Of a DNA stretch of 64,000 bases, positions 18,182-29,809 are shown piece after piece (within the stretch, counting starts at the first letter, position 1; every line of letters begins with the position of its first letter). Source of the stretch: Streptomyces sp. P3. Lineage in GTDB: Bacteria > Actinomycetota > Actinomycetes > Streptomycetales > Streptomycetaceae. Both the position numbers and the translations under genes were made by a program. The stretch covers positions 806,001-870,000 of the forward strand of contig JAFEKX020000001.1 of the NCBI GenBank assembly GCA_016893485.2, written 5' to 3'. The notes beneath the pieces were generated by a model. It made no database searches. It was given only the letters and a program-made list of their open reading frames with translations, and was not told the DNA's origin.

Positions 18182-19464
18182 ATGAACCGGCAGCACGCGT
18201 CAAGTACGCCCAAGAGCACGGACCTTGAGAGCTCCCAGGGGTCCCGGGGGCGCGGGAAGCCCCGCCCTCACCCGGAATCGGCGGTCGCGGTCTCGCCCGC
18301 TACGTCGTCGCCGCGGCCCTCGCCCGCACAGCCGACGGCGGGGCCGTGGTGGCCGTAGTCCTCCTGGTCACCTCGTCCGGTGGCTCCGGAACGCTCGCCG
18401 GGATACTCGGCGCCTGCATCACCGCCCCGCACCTCCTCGGCCCTTTCGTGGCAAGGCCGTTGGACCTCGCGCGGGACGGCCGGAAGGTCCTCGCGGCGGC
18501 CTGTCTGCTGTACGCCACCGCGCTGACCGCCGGAGTGCTGACGTACGGGCACGCACCCGCCGTAGTGACCGGGGTGCTGCTTGCGGCAGCCGGCACATGC
18601 GGACCGCTGCTGACCGGCGGCATCAGCAGCCGCCTGCCGGCCATCGTCGGACCCCAACTCCGCACGCAGCGACGGGCGCAGGGCTGGGACGTCGCCACCT
18701 ACGGCATCGGCGGCACCGTCGGCCCGTCCCTGGTGGCGGCCCTCTCCGCCTGGGTCTCACCCACCGCGGCAGCGCTCGCCCTCGCGGTGGGGACGGTCGC
18801 GGCGGCGGGCGCCGTACTGCTCCTGCCGTTCGCCGAGCCGACGCATGGCGGGGACCGGACCGCGATCCTGAAGCCGGGTGCGACCCTCACGCTCATCGCC
18901 CGCACCGGTCAGCTCCGGCGCACCGTCTACCTGACGATGGTCGTCGCCCTGAGTGTCGCCGCGCTGCCGATCACCGCGGTCCACATGACGCGGATCCTCG
19001 ACATCGAACCGGCCACCGCGGCCGTACTGACCGCCGCCTACGGCCTCGGCAACCTCACCGGTTCCATAGCCGTCATGGTCTTCCCCCTCACCGGCGCCCC
19101 GGACCGGCTGATGCGCCGCCTCGCCCTGGGCGTCGTCGCCGGCCTCCTCGCCGTCACCGCGAGCCCCGCCTTCGCGCTCTCCGTCGCGGCCTACGCACTC
19201 ACCGGCATCCTCAACTCCTTCTTCTTCGCTTCCACGCTCGCGGCCCGCACCGAGTACGCGCCTAGCACCGCGCGCAGCCAAGTCTTCATCTGGGTAGCGG
19301 CGTTGAAGATCACGTCCGCTTCGGCAGGCACGGCGCTGGCCGGCTCCCTGACCGGCGTGACCGTCAGACTCCCGGTCGTCGTAGGTCTGTTGGCCGTCTC
19401 TGCCGCCGTCACCGCCGCGACCGTCGAGACCCGTTTCGCGAAGGCCCACGAGAAGCGCGGGTGA
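18182..19464 (+). CDS. MFS transporter (frameshifted at N terminus)
   Basis: Cytoplasmic-membrane transporter, about 11-12 helices. The clear frame from 18346 covers most of it (LAGILGACITAPHLLGPF, YLTMVVALSVAALPITAVHM, GVVAGLLAVTASPAFALSVA). An upstream stretch in the same frame (GGRGLARYVVAAALARTADG) supplies helix 1. I place the start at the ATG 18182, with a missing base near 18285; this start is uncertain. It follows the aldolase gene by 11 bases and may export or import that pathway's metabolite. Confidence 0.75.
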
Positions 19465-19489
19465 GGAGACAAAGAGCTACGGAGGCGAG

Positions 19490-19957
19490 CTACCTTCCGT
19501 GTGCCTCCCTCCGTACGAACCTCGCCCGGGCGTCATCATGGGCGCCACGCAACAACTTCACGACCAACTCCCCGTCTGCGCGGCGGGGTTGACGACAGAG
19601 ATCCACCCGAGAGCCCCGTACACGGGTGCGGCATCACGCAGTCGGTGACGGCGTAGTCGTAGATCCGGTCGGGACGACCCGGCTCCTCCCCGTGAGTTCG
19701 CGGAACGTCGTCCGGTCCACGTGGATGTTCACCCGCCAGCGGCCTGGGAGGTCGAGGGCGGAGGCGGTGTCGTCGGGGTAGTTCTTGGTGACCACGGTGC
19801 CGTACGGCTGGACGTTCCGCGGCAGTTGACCGTCGGGGGCGTAGTAGAAGAAGGCGTCTCCCCAGGCAAGTTCGGGGAAGCCGCCGGCCTGTTCCGGTAG
19901 GACCACGAGGGCGCCGCTGAAATCTCGTACGGTCGCGATGATCTGTTCCATACTCAT
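19490..19957 (-). CDS. DUF6194 family protein (frameshifted)
   Basis: About 155 residues after repair. The N-terminal half is MEQIIATVRDFSGALVVLPE, FPELAWGDAFFYYAPDGQLP and RWRVNIHVDRTTFRELTG; the C-terminal half, in two other frames, is YDYAVTDCVMPHPVYGALGW and ARARFVRREAHGR, ending at TAG 19490. This matches the actinobacterial DUF6194 family of unknown function. Frame breaks near 19690 and 19628. No signal or membrane segment. Convergent with the MFS gene and divergent from the MerR regulator. Confidence 0.8.
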
Positions 19958-19998
19958 GGTTCAAGCATGACCTTCAAGTGCTTATGTGGGGTTGGCGG

Positions 19999-20748
19999 AT
20001 GAACGAGCCGATGAGCGGTGGGCGGCGCGGAGCCCTTCGCACTGCCGATGTCGCACGCGAGTCGGGGTATTCGGTCCAACAGGTGCGCGACCTGGAGCAG
20101 TTGGGAGTCATCCCGGCGGCTGCCAGAACAAGCAATGGCTACCGCAACTACACACCTCTGCACATCCACGCCCTGCGCGCCTACCGAGGGCTCGCAGGTG
20201 CTGTCGGGCCGGTCGTGGCACGGCAGTTGCTCGCCGCGCTGCGCACGGGGACGATCACGGAGGCGGCCTCGGCGATCAACGAGGTCCATGTGCGGCTCGC
20301 GCGCGAACGCGAGGAGGCGCTGCTCGCCGAACAGGCACTGCGCGCTATCCAAACCGAGGCGGACACACCGGAGTTCGAGCAGGACAGCGACGCGATGACG
20401 ATCACCGAACTCTCCAGAGCCCTCGGCGTCCGCCCGTCGACTCTCCGCTTCTGGGAACAGGAAGGCCTCGTCACCCCCGAGCGCGTGACCTCCCTACAAG
20501 CCCGCCGCTATGACCTCTCCGCCATCAGGACGGCCCGCATCGTCGCAGCCCTCCGCAGCACCGGCTACGGCATTCCGGCCGTACGCGGGATCGTGGCTTC
20601 CCTGCACCGGCTCGACGGCACGGACGAGGCCCTGCGCATCCTGCGAGAACGTCTCGACCACATAGCCCTGCGCACAGTGGAGTTGCTGCGAGCGGGTGCG
20701 GATCTGGCGGCTGTCGTCGCGGCCGAGCAGGACCCGACGGCCAGCTGA
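19999..20748 (+). CDS. MerR regulator with two MerR DNA-binding domains
   Basis: Intact 249-residue protein containing two MerR-type heads in tandem. The first is LRTADVARESGYSVQQVRDL with SNGYRNYTPLHIHALRAYRG (residues about 10-60); the second is ITELSRALGVRPSTLRFWEQ with TSLQARRYDLSAIRTARIVA (about 135-180). A normal MerR protein has one head and dimerises through a coiled coil; here one chain could bind a full operator. ATG at 19999 chosen; ATG 20011 is possible. No metal-binding cysteine cluster is seen, so the ligand is probably organic. Confidence 0.88.
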   Translation: MNEPMSGGRRGALRTADVARESGYSVQQVRDLEQLGVIPAAARTSNGYRNYTPLHIHALRAYRGLAGAVGPVVARQLLAALRTGTITEAASAINEVHVRLAREREEALLAEQALRAIQTEADTPEFEQDSDAMTITELSRALGVRPSTLRFWEQEGLVTPERVTSLQARRYDLSAIRTARIVAALRSTGYGIPAVRGIVASLHRLDGTDEALRILRERLDHIALRTVELLRAGADLAAVVAAEQDPTAS

Positions 20749-20773
20749 TCCCTTCCAGCCGCCACCGCCCCCG

Positions 20774-21022
20774 TCATGCGTCCTCGCTGCGCCCGAACCT
20801 GACGTACGCGAAGAGCCCGAAAACGTTCCCGAAGGCGCAGATGGCGAGCCAGATCTGGGGCGTGAACTGCCGCGTGCGCGGGTGGCGTGCGATGTCGAGC
20901 ATGCAGAGGACTGCGGGGAGGATCGCGATCAGCGGAACGATCGCGACCCATGGGCTGGACGGCGACGACCCGGGGCCGACGGAATCAGCGAACACGGGCA
21001 GACCCCCAATTACCGGTGTCAT
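20774..21022 (-). CDS. PLDc_N-type small membrane protein
   Basis: Intact 82-residue protein with two membrane helices (WVAIVPLIAILPAVLCMLDI and LAICAFGNVFGLFAYVRFGR) in the layout of the phospholipase D-nuclease N-terminal (PLDc_N) family. The nuclease domain itself is absent. The start codon overlaps the stop of the DUF3887 gene (ATGA), so the two are cotranslated. Function unknown. Confidence 0.82.
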   Translation of the reverse strand: MTPVIGGLPVFADSVGPGSSPSSPWVAIVPLIAILPAVLCMLDIARHPRTRQFTPQIWLAICAFGNVFGLFAYVRFGRSEDA

Positions 21023-21647
21023 GGCGTGTCGGGAGGGAGGATGAAGAGTCCGGCGACCTTCTCGTCGGTGTCGAACGCGACCCGGGCCTTCATCTCGCCG
21101 GCCTCGTAGTTCAGCGGGATGTCGACGACCGTGTGGTCGCCGATACGGCGGACGAAGGGCTCGCCGTCGCCGAAGCCCTCGAACTCCCCGACGAGCCCGG
21201 TGACCGCCGCGAGGCCGTCCCCCTGACCTCATCGGTGAAAGCCTCCAGCACCTGCGAGTTGAAGGACTGCCTGGCCTCGTCCATGCGCCCTGCGAGAACG
21301 GCCGTGACGATCGCGGTCGCCCGCTCCGCCGCGTCGGTCATGCGCACTGTCTTGTCCATGGGTTCTCCCGTACGGGGATCAATGGGTTTGCCGAACCGCT
21401 GGAAAGCGGCCTGCCGGGTCACTCCGAGCAGGTCCCCGAGCTCCTGCCAGGTATGGCCGGCGTCGCGGCTCTGCTGCACACACAGCTTCAGCACCTGCTC
21501 CGCCAGCCCGTCGACGTCGCGAGCCCGCCGCACCAGGTCCAGATAGGCGGGCGCGGCCACTGGGCTGCCCACCGCCCGCGTCAGAACCGCGGCCTGCTCT
21601 GCCAGCAGGCCGCTCAGGGCGGCGAGAGTCTCAGGGGTATCGGTCAC
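21019..21647 (-). CDS. DUF3887 protein with N-terminal HTH (frameshifted)
   Basis: About 209 residues. The N-terminal half carries a sigma-region-4-like helix-turn-helix (AGHTWQELGDLLGVTRQAAF, about residues 63-82). The C-terminal half is a DUF3887 domain: VRMTDAAERATAIVTAVLAG and, after a missing G near 21222, VVDIPLNYEAGEMKARVAFD then KVAGLFILPPDTP. DUF3887 domains commonly accompany extracytoplasmic hydrolases, but no signal peptide is present here. Overlaps the PLDc_N gene by four bases. Confidence 0.82.
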
Positions 21648-21760
21648 ACGTAAAGGATGCCTTTACAGGTCGGCCCACGTCAAGGAATCCTTTACAAGAT
21701 CGCCCTACGGCGTGGAAACGCAGTTGCCGCCCCTCCCCCGCTCATGAACGATCTCCGACC

Positions 21761-22541
21761 ATGACGACGAGCTCGGCCACCCCACCCGCCCGCCCCCTCG
21801 CCCTGATCACCGGAGTAGGGCGGACCGTCGGCATCGGCGCGGGTGTCGCGCGCAGGCTGGCGGCCTCCGGCTGGGACATCGCCTTCACCTACTGGACCCC
21901 TACGACGAGCGCATGACCTGGGGCCCCGAGACCGGCGCGACCTCGGCCATCACCGACACCCTCACCCAACACGGCATCGCCACAGCGGCAGTTGAGGCGG
22001 ACCTAGCCGACCCGGACGCCCCGGCCCGCGTCTTCGACGAGGTCGAACGGGACCTGGGCTCCGTCACCGCCCTGGTGATGTGCCACTGCGAGTCGGTCGA
22101 CTCCGGCCTCCTCGACACCACCGTGGAGAGCTTCGACCGGCACTTCGCGGTCAACGCCCGCGCCACCTGGCTGCTGATCCGCGAGTTCGGCCGCCGGTTC
22201 ACCGCGACCCCGGGCACCGGCCGGATCATCGCCCTCACCAGCGACCACACCGTGAACAACCTTCCCTACGGCGCCAGCAAGGGCGCCCTCGACCGCATCA
22301 CCCTGGCCGCCGCCCACGAACTCGCCCACCTCGGCATCACCGCGAACGTCATCAACCCGGGCCCGGTGGACACCGGTTGGATGACCGACGAAGTCCGCGC
22401 CCAGGTCCTCCACCAGACCCCGCTCCACCGCCTCGGCGCCCCTCAGGACACGGCCCACCTCGTCGACTTCCTGTGCTCACCGGAGGGCAGTGGATCAACG
22501 GCCAACTCGTGAAGAGCAATGGGGGTTCGCGTAGCTGGTGA
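21761..22541 (+). CDS. SDR-family oxidoreductase (frameshifted)
   Basis: About 260-residue short-chain dehydrogenase/reductase. N-terminal cofactor motif LITGVGRTVGIGAGVARRLA, substrate-side serine in IIALTSDHTVNNLPYGASKG with the catalytic YxxxK (YGASK), and the INPGPVDTGWMTDE block. A missing G near 21893 (WDPYDER) separates the first 47 residues, and a second break near 22485 changes the C terminus to QWINGQLVKSNGG. ATG at 21761. Substrate unknown; no obvious operon partner. Confidence 0.83.
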
Positions 22542-22570
22542 TAGAACGACCTGCGCGATGACGCGGCGGT

Positions 22571-22611
22571 CTGCGGGCTGCGGGCTGCGGGCTGCGGGCT
22601 GCGGGCTGCGG
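22571..22611 (+). repeat. Heptanucleotide tandem repeat
   Basis: Five full copies of CTGCGGG followed by a partial sixth, immediately 3' of the SDR gene. Such simple repeats are prone to copy-number change and may vary between strains. They lie outside recognised coding sequence. Confidence 0.85.
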
Positions 22612-22743
22612 ACCGTGACGCGGAAGTTCCTGGCGGCTTGCACCTGCACCGCTTCCGCCGCCGACAGATCCGCTCGGAGTTCCACGAGGAGATTCACGAC
22701 GAGATTCACGAGGTTTCCCTCCCTTAGCAGCGCCAGCCCCCTC

Positions 22744-24984
<2,241 letters not shown>

Positions 24985-25000
24985 CGTCGGAATCCCCAGC

Positions 25001-25932
25001 TCAGGGAATCAACACGATCTTCCCCCGCGTATGACGCCGCTCCAGCTCCGCGAACGCGTCGCGGACCTCGTCCAGTGGATAGGTGGCCGCGATGGGAATC
25101 TCGATGCGCCCGGAGGCGACGAGGTCGGCGATCTCCGTGAGGACCTCGCGGGTCGAGGCGTCCGCGCTGCCCGCGCTCTTCGTGCCGAGTTCCTGGGCCT
25201 TCTGGAAGGAGATGATCGTTTCGATGCGGTCGCGGGAATGCCCAGGTCCACGGCCAGTTGGACGTATTCGGGGGCGAAGAGGTCGATGAAGGCGTCGATT
25301 CCGGCTGGTGCCGACGCGGTGAGGGCTTCGGCGAGGTGGTCGCCGTACGGGACCGGGGTCGCGCCGTGTGCGGTGAGCCAGTCGGCGTTGGCGGGTGAGG
25401 CGATGCCGAGGACCTTCGCGCCGCGTACGGCGAGGAGTTGGACGACGACGGTGCCCACACCGCCGGCCGCGGCCGAGACGGCGACGGTCTCGCCGGGCTT
25501 GGGGGCGACCGCTTCGACGGCGGCCCACGCGGTGCAGCCGACGACATAGAGGGACCCGGCCACCTCCCAACTCAGCGCGGCCGGCTTGAGGATGAGCTGG
25601 GACACCGGTACGACGACGTGCGTGGCCTGGCTGGAGCGCTGCCAGGAGAAGCCGAGGACTCCGTCGCCGGGGCTGAACTCCGTTACCCCGTCGCCCACTT
25701 CGGTGACCACGCCCGCGAGGTCGCTGCCCTGGCCGGACGGGAAGGTCGCGGGGAAGATTTCGTGCATCGCGCCCGAACGGATCGCCGCCTCACCGGGGTT
25801 GATGCCCGCCGCGCGTACTTCGACGAGGACTTCACCTGCGGCGGGAACAGGCATCGGCACCTCGATGACCTGGAGGACGTCACGGTCGCCGTATGCGTCG
25901 AAGCGCACTGCTCGTACTGGTGCGGGGCTCAT
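25001..25932 (-). CDS. NADP-dependent quinone oxidoreductase (frameshifted)
   Basis: About 310-residue zinc-free medium-chain reductase. Blocks: RAVRFDAYGDRDVLQVIEVP, AAGINPGEAAIRSGAMHEIF, FPSGQGSDLAGVVTEVGDGV and the nucleotide motif VAVSAAAGGVGTVVVQLLAV; the C terminus (YPLDEVRDAFAELERRHTRG) is in a second frame after an indel near 25235. It shares one base with the stop of the MarR gene (TGATG), so the two form an operon, and the MarR protein presumably represses it until a quinone or phenolic ligand arrives. Confidence 0.88.
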
Positions 25933-26395
25933 CAGGACTCCTTCGTCAGGGGTGTTGGGGCTGGGGCCGGGGTTGGCGGGGTGGTGGCGCGGAGTACGGC
26001 AAGGGCATCGGCCAGGTGGCCGAGTGCCGTGGGCGGGAGTGGGGCGGAGAGTCTTGTCGTCAGTTCGCTGTCGAATACCGGTCCTGACTCCTGCACCAAC
26101 TCCCGTCCCCCTCCGTCAGTTCGACGATCGAGGAGCGGCGGTCAGCCGGATGCGGTCGCCGGGTGCAGTGGCCCGCCCTCTCCAGCCGGTCGACGGCCTG
26201 GCTCGCGCCGCCGACCGTGATCGAGAGGGCGGCGGCTATGTCGTTCACCCGGCAGGAACCAGCGCGCTCTACGACCAGCAGTACATTCAGGCCGCCCAGG
26301 GTCACTCCGCAGTCCTGGCGGAGCCGGGCGTCGATCCCGTTCCACAGGTCGGTCTCGAAGCGCACCAGGTCGTCGAAGAGCTGCCGTAGGTCCAC
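25932..26395 (-). CDS. MarR-family regulator (frameshifted)
   Basis: About 154 residues. LFDDLVRFETDLWNGIDARL, GLNVLLVVERAGSCRVNDIA, ALSITVGGASQAVDRLERAG and the wing PADRRSSIVELTEGG form the MarR winged helix. One missing G near 26115 shifts the C-terminal helix (FDSELTTRLSAPLPPTALGH) into another frame, which ends at a TGA sharing its A with the next start codon. Palindromes at 26456-26504 upstream are probable operators. Confidence 0.85.
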
Positions 26396-26455
26396 GGGCG
26401 GGAGTCCTTCCGACGGAATCGACTGAACCGGCTCAGTCGGATGAACCAGCTCGAA

Positions 26456-26504
26456 CGACTGAGTGCATTAGCGCTAATCATCTTAGCCCTAATGCACTCA
26501 GTCG
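26456..26504. promoter_or_regulatory. Large inverted repeat with nested MarR-type operators
   Basis: Perfect 16-base arms (CGACTGAGTGCATTAG at 26456-26471 and its complement at 26489-26504) with a 17-base loop. Nested inside are ATTAGCGCTAAT (26467-26478), a perfect 12-base palindrome, and a near copy CTTAGCCCTAAT (26483-26494). It sits 61 bases before the MarR start and just after the MMPL gene, so it may act as operator, terminator or both. Confidence 0.6.
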
Positions 26505-26578
26505 CAACCGCGGCAGTTCACCCGCGGCGATCCGTCGTGGTCAGACCTGCGTCGAGTTCTTCCCGTACGACGGCTCGC

Positions 26579-28782
26579 TCACCAGGGCCGGTACGGCCGC
26601 GGGCTCGTGCGCGGGCCGCCCTCGCTCAGGCCGAACCGGTCGTGGAAGCGGCGCAGGAAGCCTGGCGCGTACCAGGCCGCGCGGCCGAGCAGGCGCATCG
26701 CGGCGGGGACGAGGATGCCTCGTACGGCGACGGCGTCGATGAGGATCGCCAACCCGCTGCCCAGGCCGAAGAGTTGCATGAAGCTGAGCTTGGCGGTGCC
26801 GAAGGCGAAGAAGCTCACCGCGAGCAGGCAGGCGGCCGCGGTGACGATGCGGCCGGTGTGGCCGAGGCCGTTGGTGACGGCGGACTCGTTGTCCTCGCCG
26901 AGGTCGTGGAGTTCCTTGATCCGGCTGGTGACGAAGACCTCGTAGTCCATGGAGAGGCCGAAGGCGATGCAGAACATCAGCACCGTCATCGACACGTCCA
27001 TCGGCTGGGCCGTGAAGCCGAGCAGCGAGGACAGGTGGCCTTCCTGGAAGATCCAGGTCATGACGCCGAGGGTCGCGCCGAGGCTGACCATGTTGAGGAA
27101 CAGCGCGCGCAACGGCTGGACGACGCTTCCGGTGAACAGGAAGAGGAGGAGGAAGGTGGTGAGGGCGACCAGGGCCACGGCAAGCGGGAGCCGGCTGCCG
27201 ACGGAGTGCTTGAGTCGACCAGGACTGCGTCAACTCCGCCCACCAGCGCGTGAGTTCCGGCGGGCGGGGCGACCGCTCGTACGTCCCGGACCAGGTCCTG
27301 GGCCGCGTCTGACTTCGGGGTCAGGGTGCTCACCACGTTGATCTGCTGGGCGTCGGGGCGGCCGAGGGCGGCGGTGCCGGGGCCGGTCGCCGCGGACTGT
27401 CCGTCGCCGTAGGTTCCCGTGCTGGTCTCGACGCGGACGACGCCCTTGAGGCCGGCGAGTTCGGTGGCGTACGACTTCAGTGGGGTCTTGCTCACGGCCG
27501 TGTCGATGACGATGTGGACGGCGGAGTCGTCGTTGCCGTGGAACTTCTCGCGCAGGATCGAGGAGACCTGGCGGCTGGCGGCGTTCTCGGGCAGGACGCG
27601 TTCGTCGGGGGTGCCGAAGGTGATGCCGAGGAGCGGGGACGCCGCGACCAGCAGGACCGCGAGGACGGGCAGTGCGGTGAGCGCGGGGCGTCTCATGACG
27701 GTGGCGGCCAGGCGTCCCCAGAAGGGCGGGCGGGTGGCGGAGCGTTCGCGCTTCGCCCAGGGCAGGCGGCCGCCGTTGACGCGGTGGCCGAGGACGACGA
27801 ACAGGGCCGGCATGACGAACAGGGTGCTGACGGCGGCGATGAGGACGACCCCGACACCGGCGTAGCCGAAGGAGCGCAGGAAGTACTGCGGGAACACCAG
27901 CAGCGCGGCGAGCGCGGCGGCCACGGTCGCCGCGGAGAACGCGACCGTGCGCCCGGCGGTGCTCACCGTGCGCCGTACGGCGTCGTCGACACTCGCCCCG
28001 GTCGCGAGCTGTTCGCGGAACCGGCTGACCATCAGCAGCGCGTAGTCGATGCCGAGGCCGAGGCCCAGTGCCGTGGTCAGGTTGATCGCGAAGACGGAGA
28101 CGTCGGTGACGCTGCCGAGGAGGTACAGCTCGGCGAAGGTGCCCGCGATGGCGATGGTGCCGATGGCGAGCGGCAGCAGGGCCGCGATCATGCTGCCGAA
28201 GACGAGCAGGAGCAGGACGAGGGTGAGAGGTATGGCGATGGACTCGGCCAGGACGAGGTCCTTGGCCGACTGGGTGCCCATGCCGCTGGTCACGGCGGCG
28301 CCACCGCCGGCCCGGACCGTGAGTGTCTTCTCGTAGGTTCCGGTGTAGGCGTCGATGACGCTCTTGGTGTTCTCGTCCCGCTCGGTGTCGTTGCCCTTCA
28401 CATGGGCGAGGACCATGGCGTCGCGGCCGTCCGTGGAGCGGAGCTGCGAACTGCCCGTGTCCCAGTACGAGATGACGTTCTCGAGGTTCTGGTCCTTCTT
28501 GAGGTGGGCGACCAGGTCCTCGCCGCCCTGTCGCGCGGCCGGGGCGTCGACGCGGCCGTCCGACGCGCTGACCAGCAGAACCAGGTTCGTCTCCCCGCCG
28601 AATTCGCGGTCGATGACCTTCGCGGCCCGGGAGGACTGGGAGGCGGGGTCGTCGTAGCCGCCTCCCAGCAGCTTGGCGAAGGCGCCGGCGCCCAGGACTC
28701 CCATGAGGGCCACAGCCACTACGGCGACGATGAGCACCAACCGGGAGCGGCGGATGGCCAGTTCGGCTATGCGTTCAAACAC
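26579..28782 (-). CDS. MMPL/RND-family membrane transporter (frameshifted)
   Basis: About 734 residues with two six-helix halves, each preceded by a large extracytoplasmic loop. Seen: helix 1 SRLVLIVAVVAVALMGVLGA, the MMPL motif LGLGIDYALLMVSRFREQLA in half 1 and FGLSMDYEVFVTSRIKELHD in half 2. Family members export lipids, polyketides or drugs. One indel near 27210; a second near the 3' end is possible, because an alternative frame ends at 26541. GTG 28782 is chosen as start because AAGGAG lies 7 bases before it. Divergent from a TetR gene, its likely regulator. Confidence 0.88.
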
Positions 28783-28981
28783 GCCTGATCTCCTTGGATA
28801 TCCATACATTTGCTGTCCATGCGGTGAAAAGGGCGCGAAACAGCCGGAGTTGATGAAAGGGGCACTCTTCGTCGCCGGGCACGACGTTAGTGAGGAGCAA
28901 GAGGATTTGGCAGTGTTAGATTTTCCTCACACCTTGCAACTTCGGGACGCGTGCGCGGGGTTGGCGTCGTACGGTCGTCGC
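28783..28981. promoter_or_regulatory. Divergent region MMPL / TetR
   Basis: Holds both promoters. Notable are the 10-base palindrome TGGATATCCA (28795-28804) and inverted arms GTGAGGA (28890-28896) and TCCTCAC (28924-28930). Either could be a TetR operator; neither is proven. Confidence 0.35.
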
Positions 28982-29738
28982 ATGGCCGTCGATGACCGCA
29001 CCACCGCCCCGCCCTCACTGCGCGAGCGGCGCCGGGCCGCCGCCACGCAGGAGATCGTGGACGCGGCCGAGCGCCACCTCACCGAACACGGTCCCGCGGC
29101 GCTGTCCCTGCGCGCGGTCGCCCGCAGTCTCGGCATGACCGTGCAGGCGCTCTACCACTACTTCCCGAGCCGGGACGCTCTCGTGACGGTGCTCGTCACC
29201 AAGGGGTACGAGGACCTGGCCGATGCCGTGCAGACCGCCGTAGACACCCCGTCGGACGACCCGGACCTGCCCCGACTGGTGATCGCGACCGAGGGGTACC
29301 GCCGGTGGGGCATCGCCCACCCGGAACGCTTCCAACTCCTCTACGGCACACCGCTCCGCGACTACGCGGCACCCCCGCCGACGGCCCCACCACCCAGGCC
29401 TCACGCCGGATGAGCGAGATCTTCGAGCGCGAGCTGTTCGCGGGGTACAGCACGGAGCAACTGGCCGCGATCGACGCCCCCGTGCTCTCCCCGCACTCCG
29501 CGGCTATCTGGAGCAGTTGCCGCACTACGGCCAGGGGCACCTGCCCGCCCCCGCGACCGCGCTGCTCATGAGCGCGTGGGGACATCTGCACGGCCTGGTC
29601 GCCCTCGAGGTGTTCGGACACACCTCGTTCCTGGGTGGCCACCAGGCCGAGATCTTCCGCATGGCCATGCGGAACCTGCTCGCGGACCTCCGTCGCCGCA
29701 TACCCGAGCACGTGGACCCGCACGGCGACGAGGCCTGA
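28982..29738 (+). CDS. TetR-family regulator with WHG-type C domain (frameshifted)
   Basis: About 251 residues. The helix-turn-helix is ATQEIVDAAERHLTEHGPAA, LSLRAVARSLGMTVQALYHY and FPSRDALVTVLVTKGYEDLA. The C-terminal domain (GYRRWGIAHPERFQLLYGTP, AWGHLHGLVALEVFGHTSFL) matches the WHG domain common in actinobacterial TetR proteins. Frame breaks near 29375 and 29508. ATG at 28982. Divergent from the MMPL exporter and a likely repressor of it. Confidence 0.85.
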
Positions 29739-29809
29739 GATGGCCATGCCCGTCGGCAACTCGGGCCGGGGGCACCCGAGTTGTCGAGGGCGGGAAACGG
29801 CCGTAGGCC

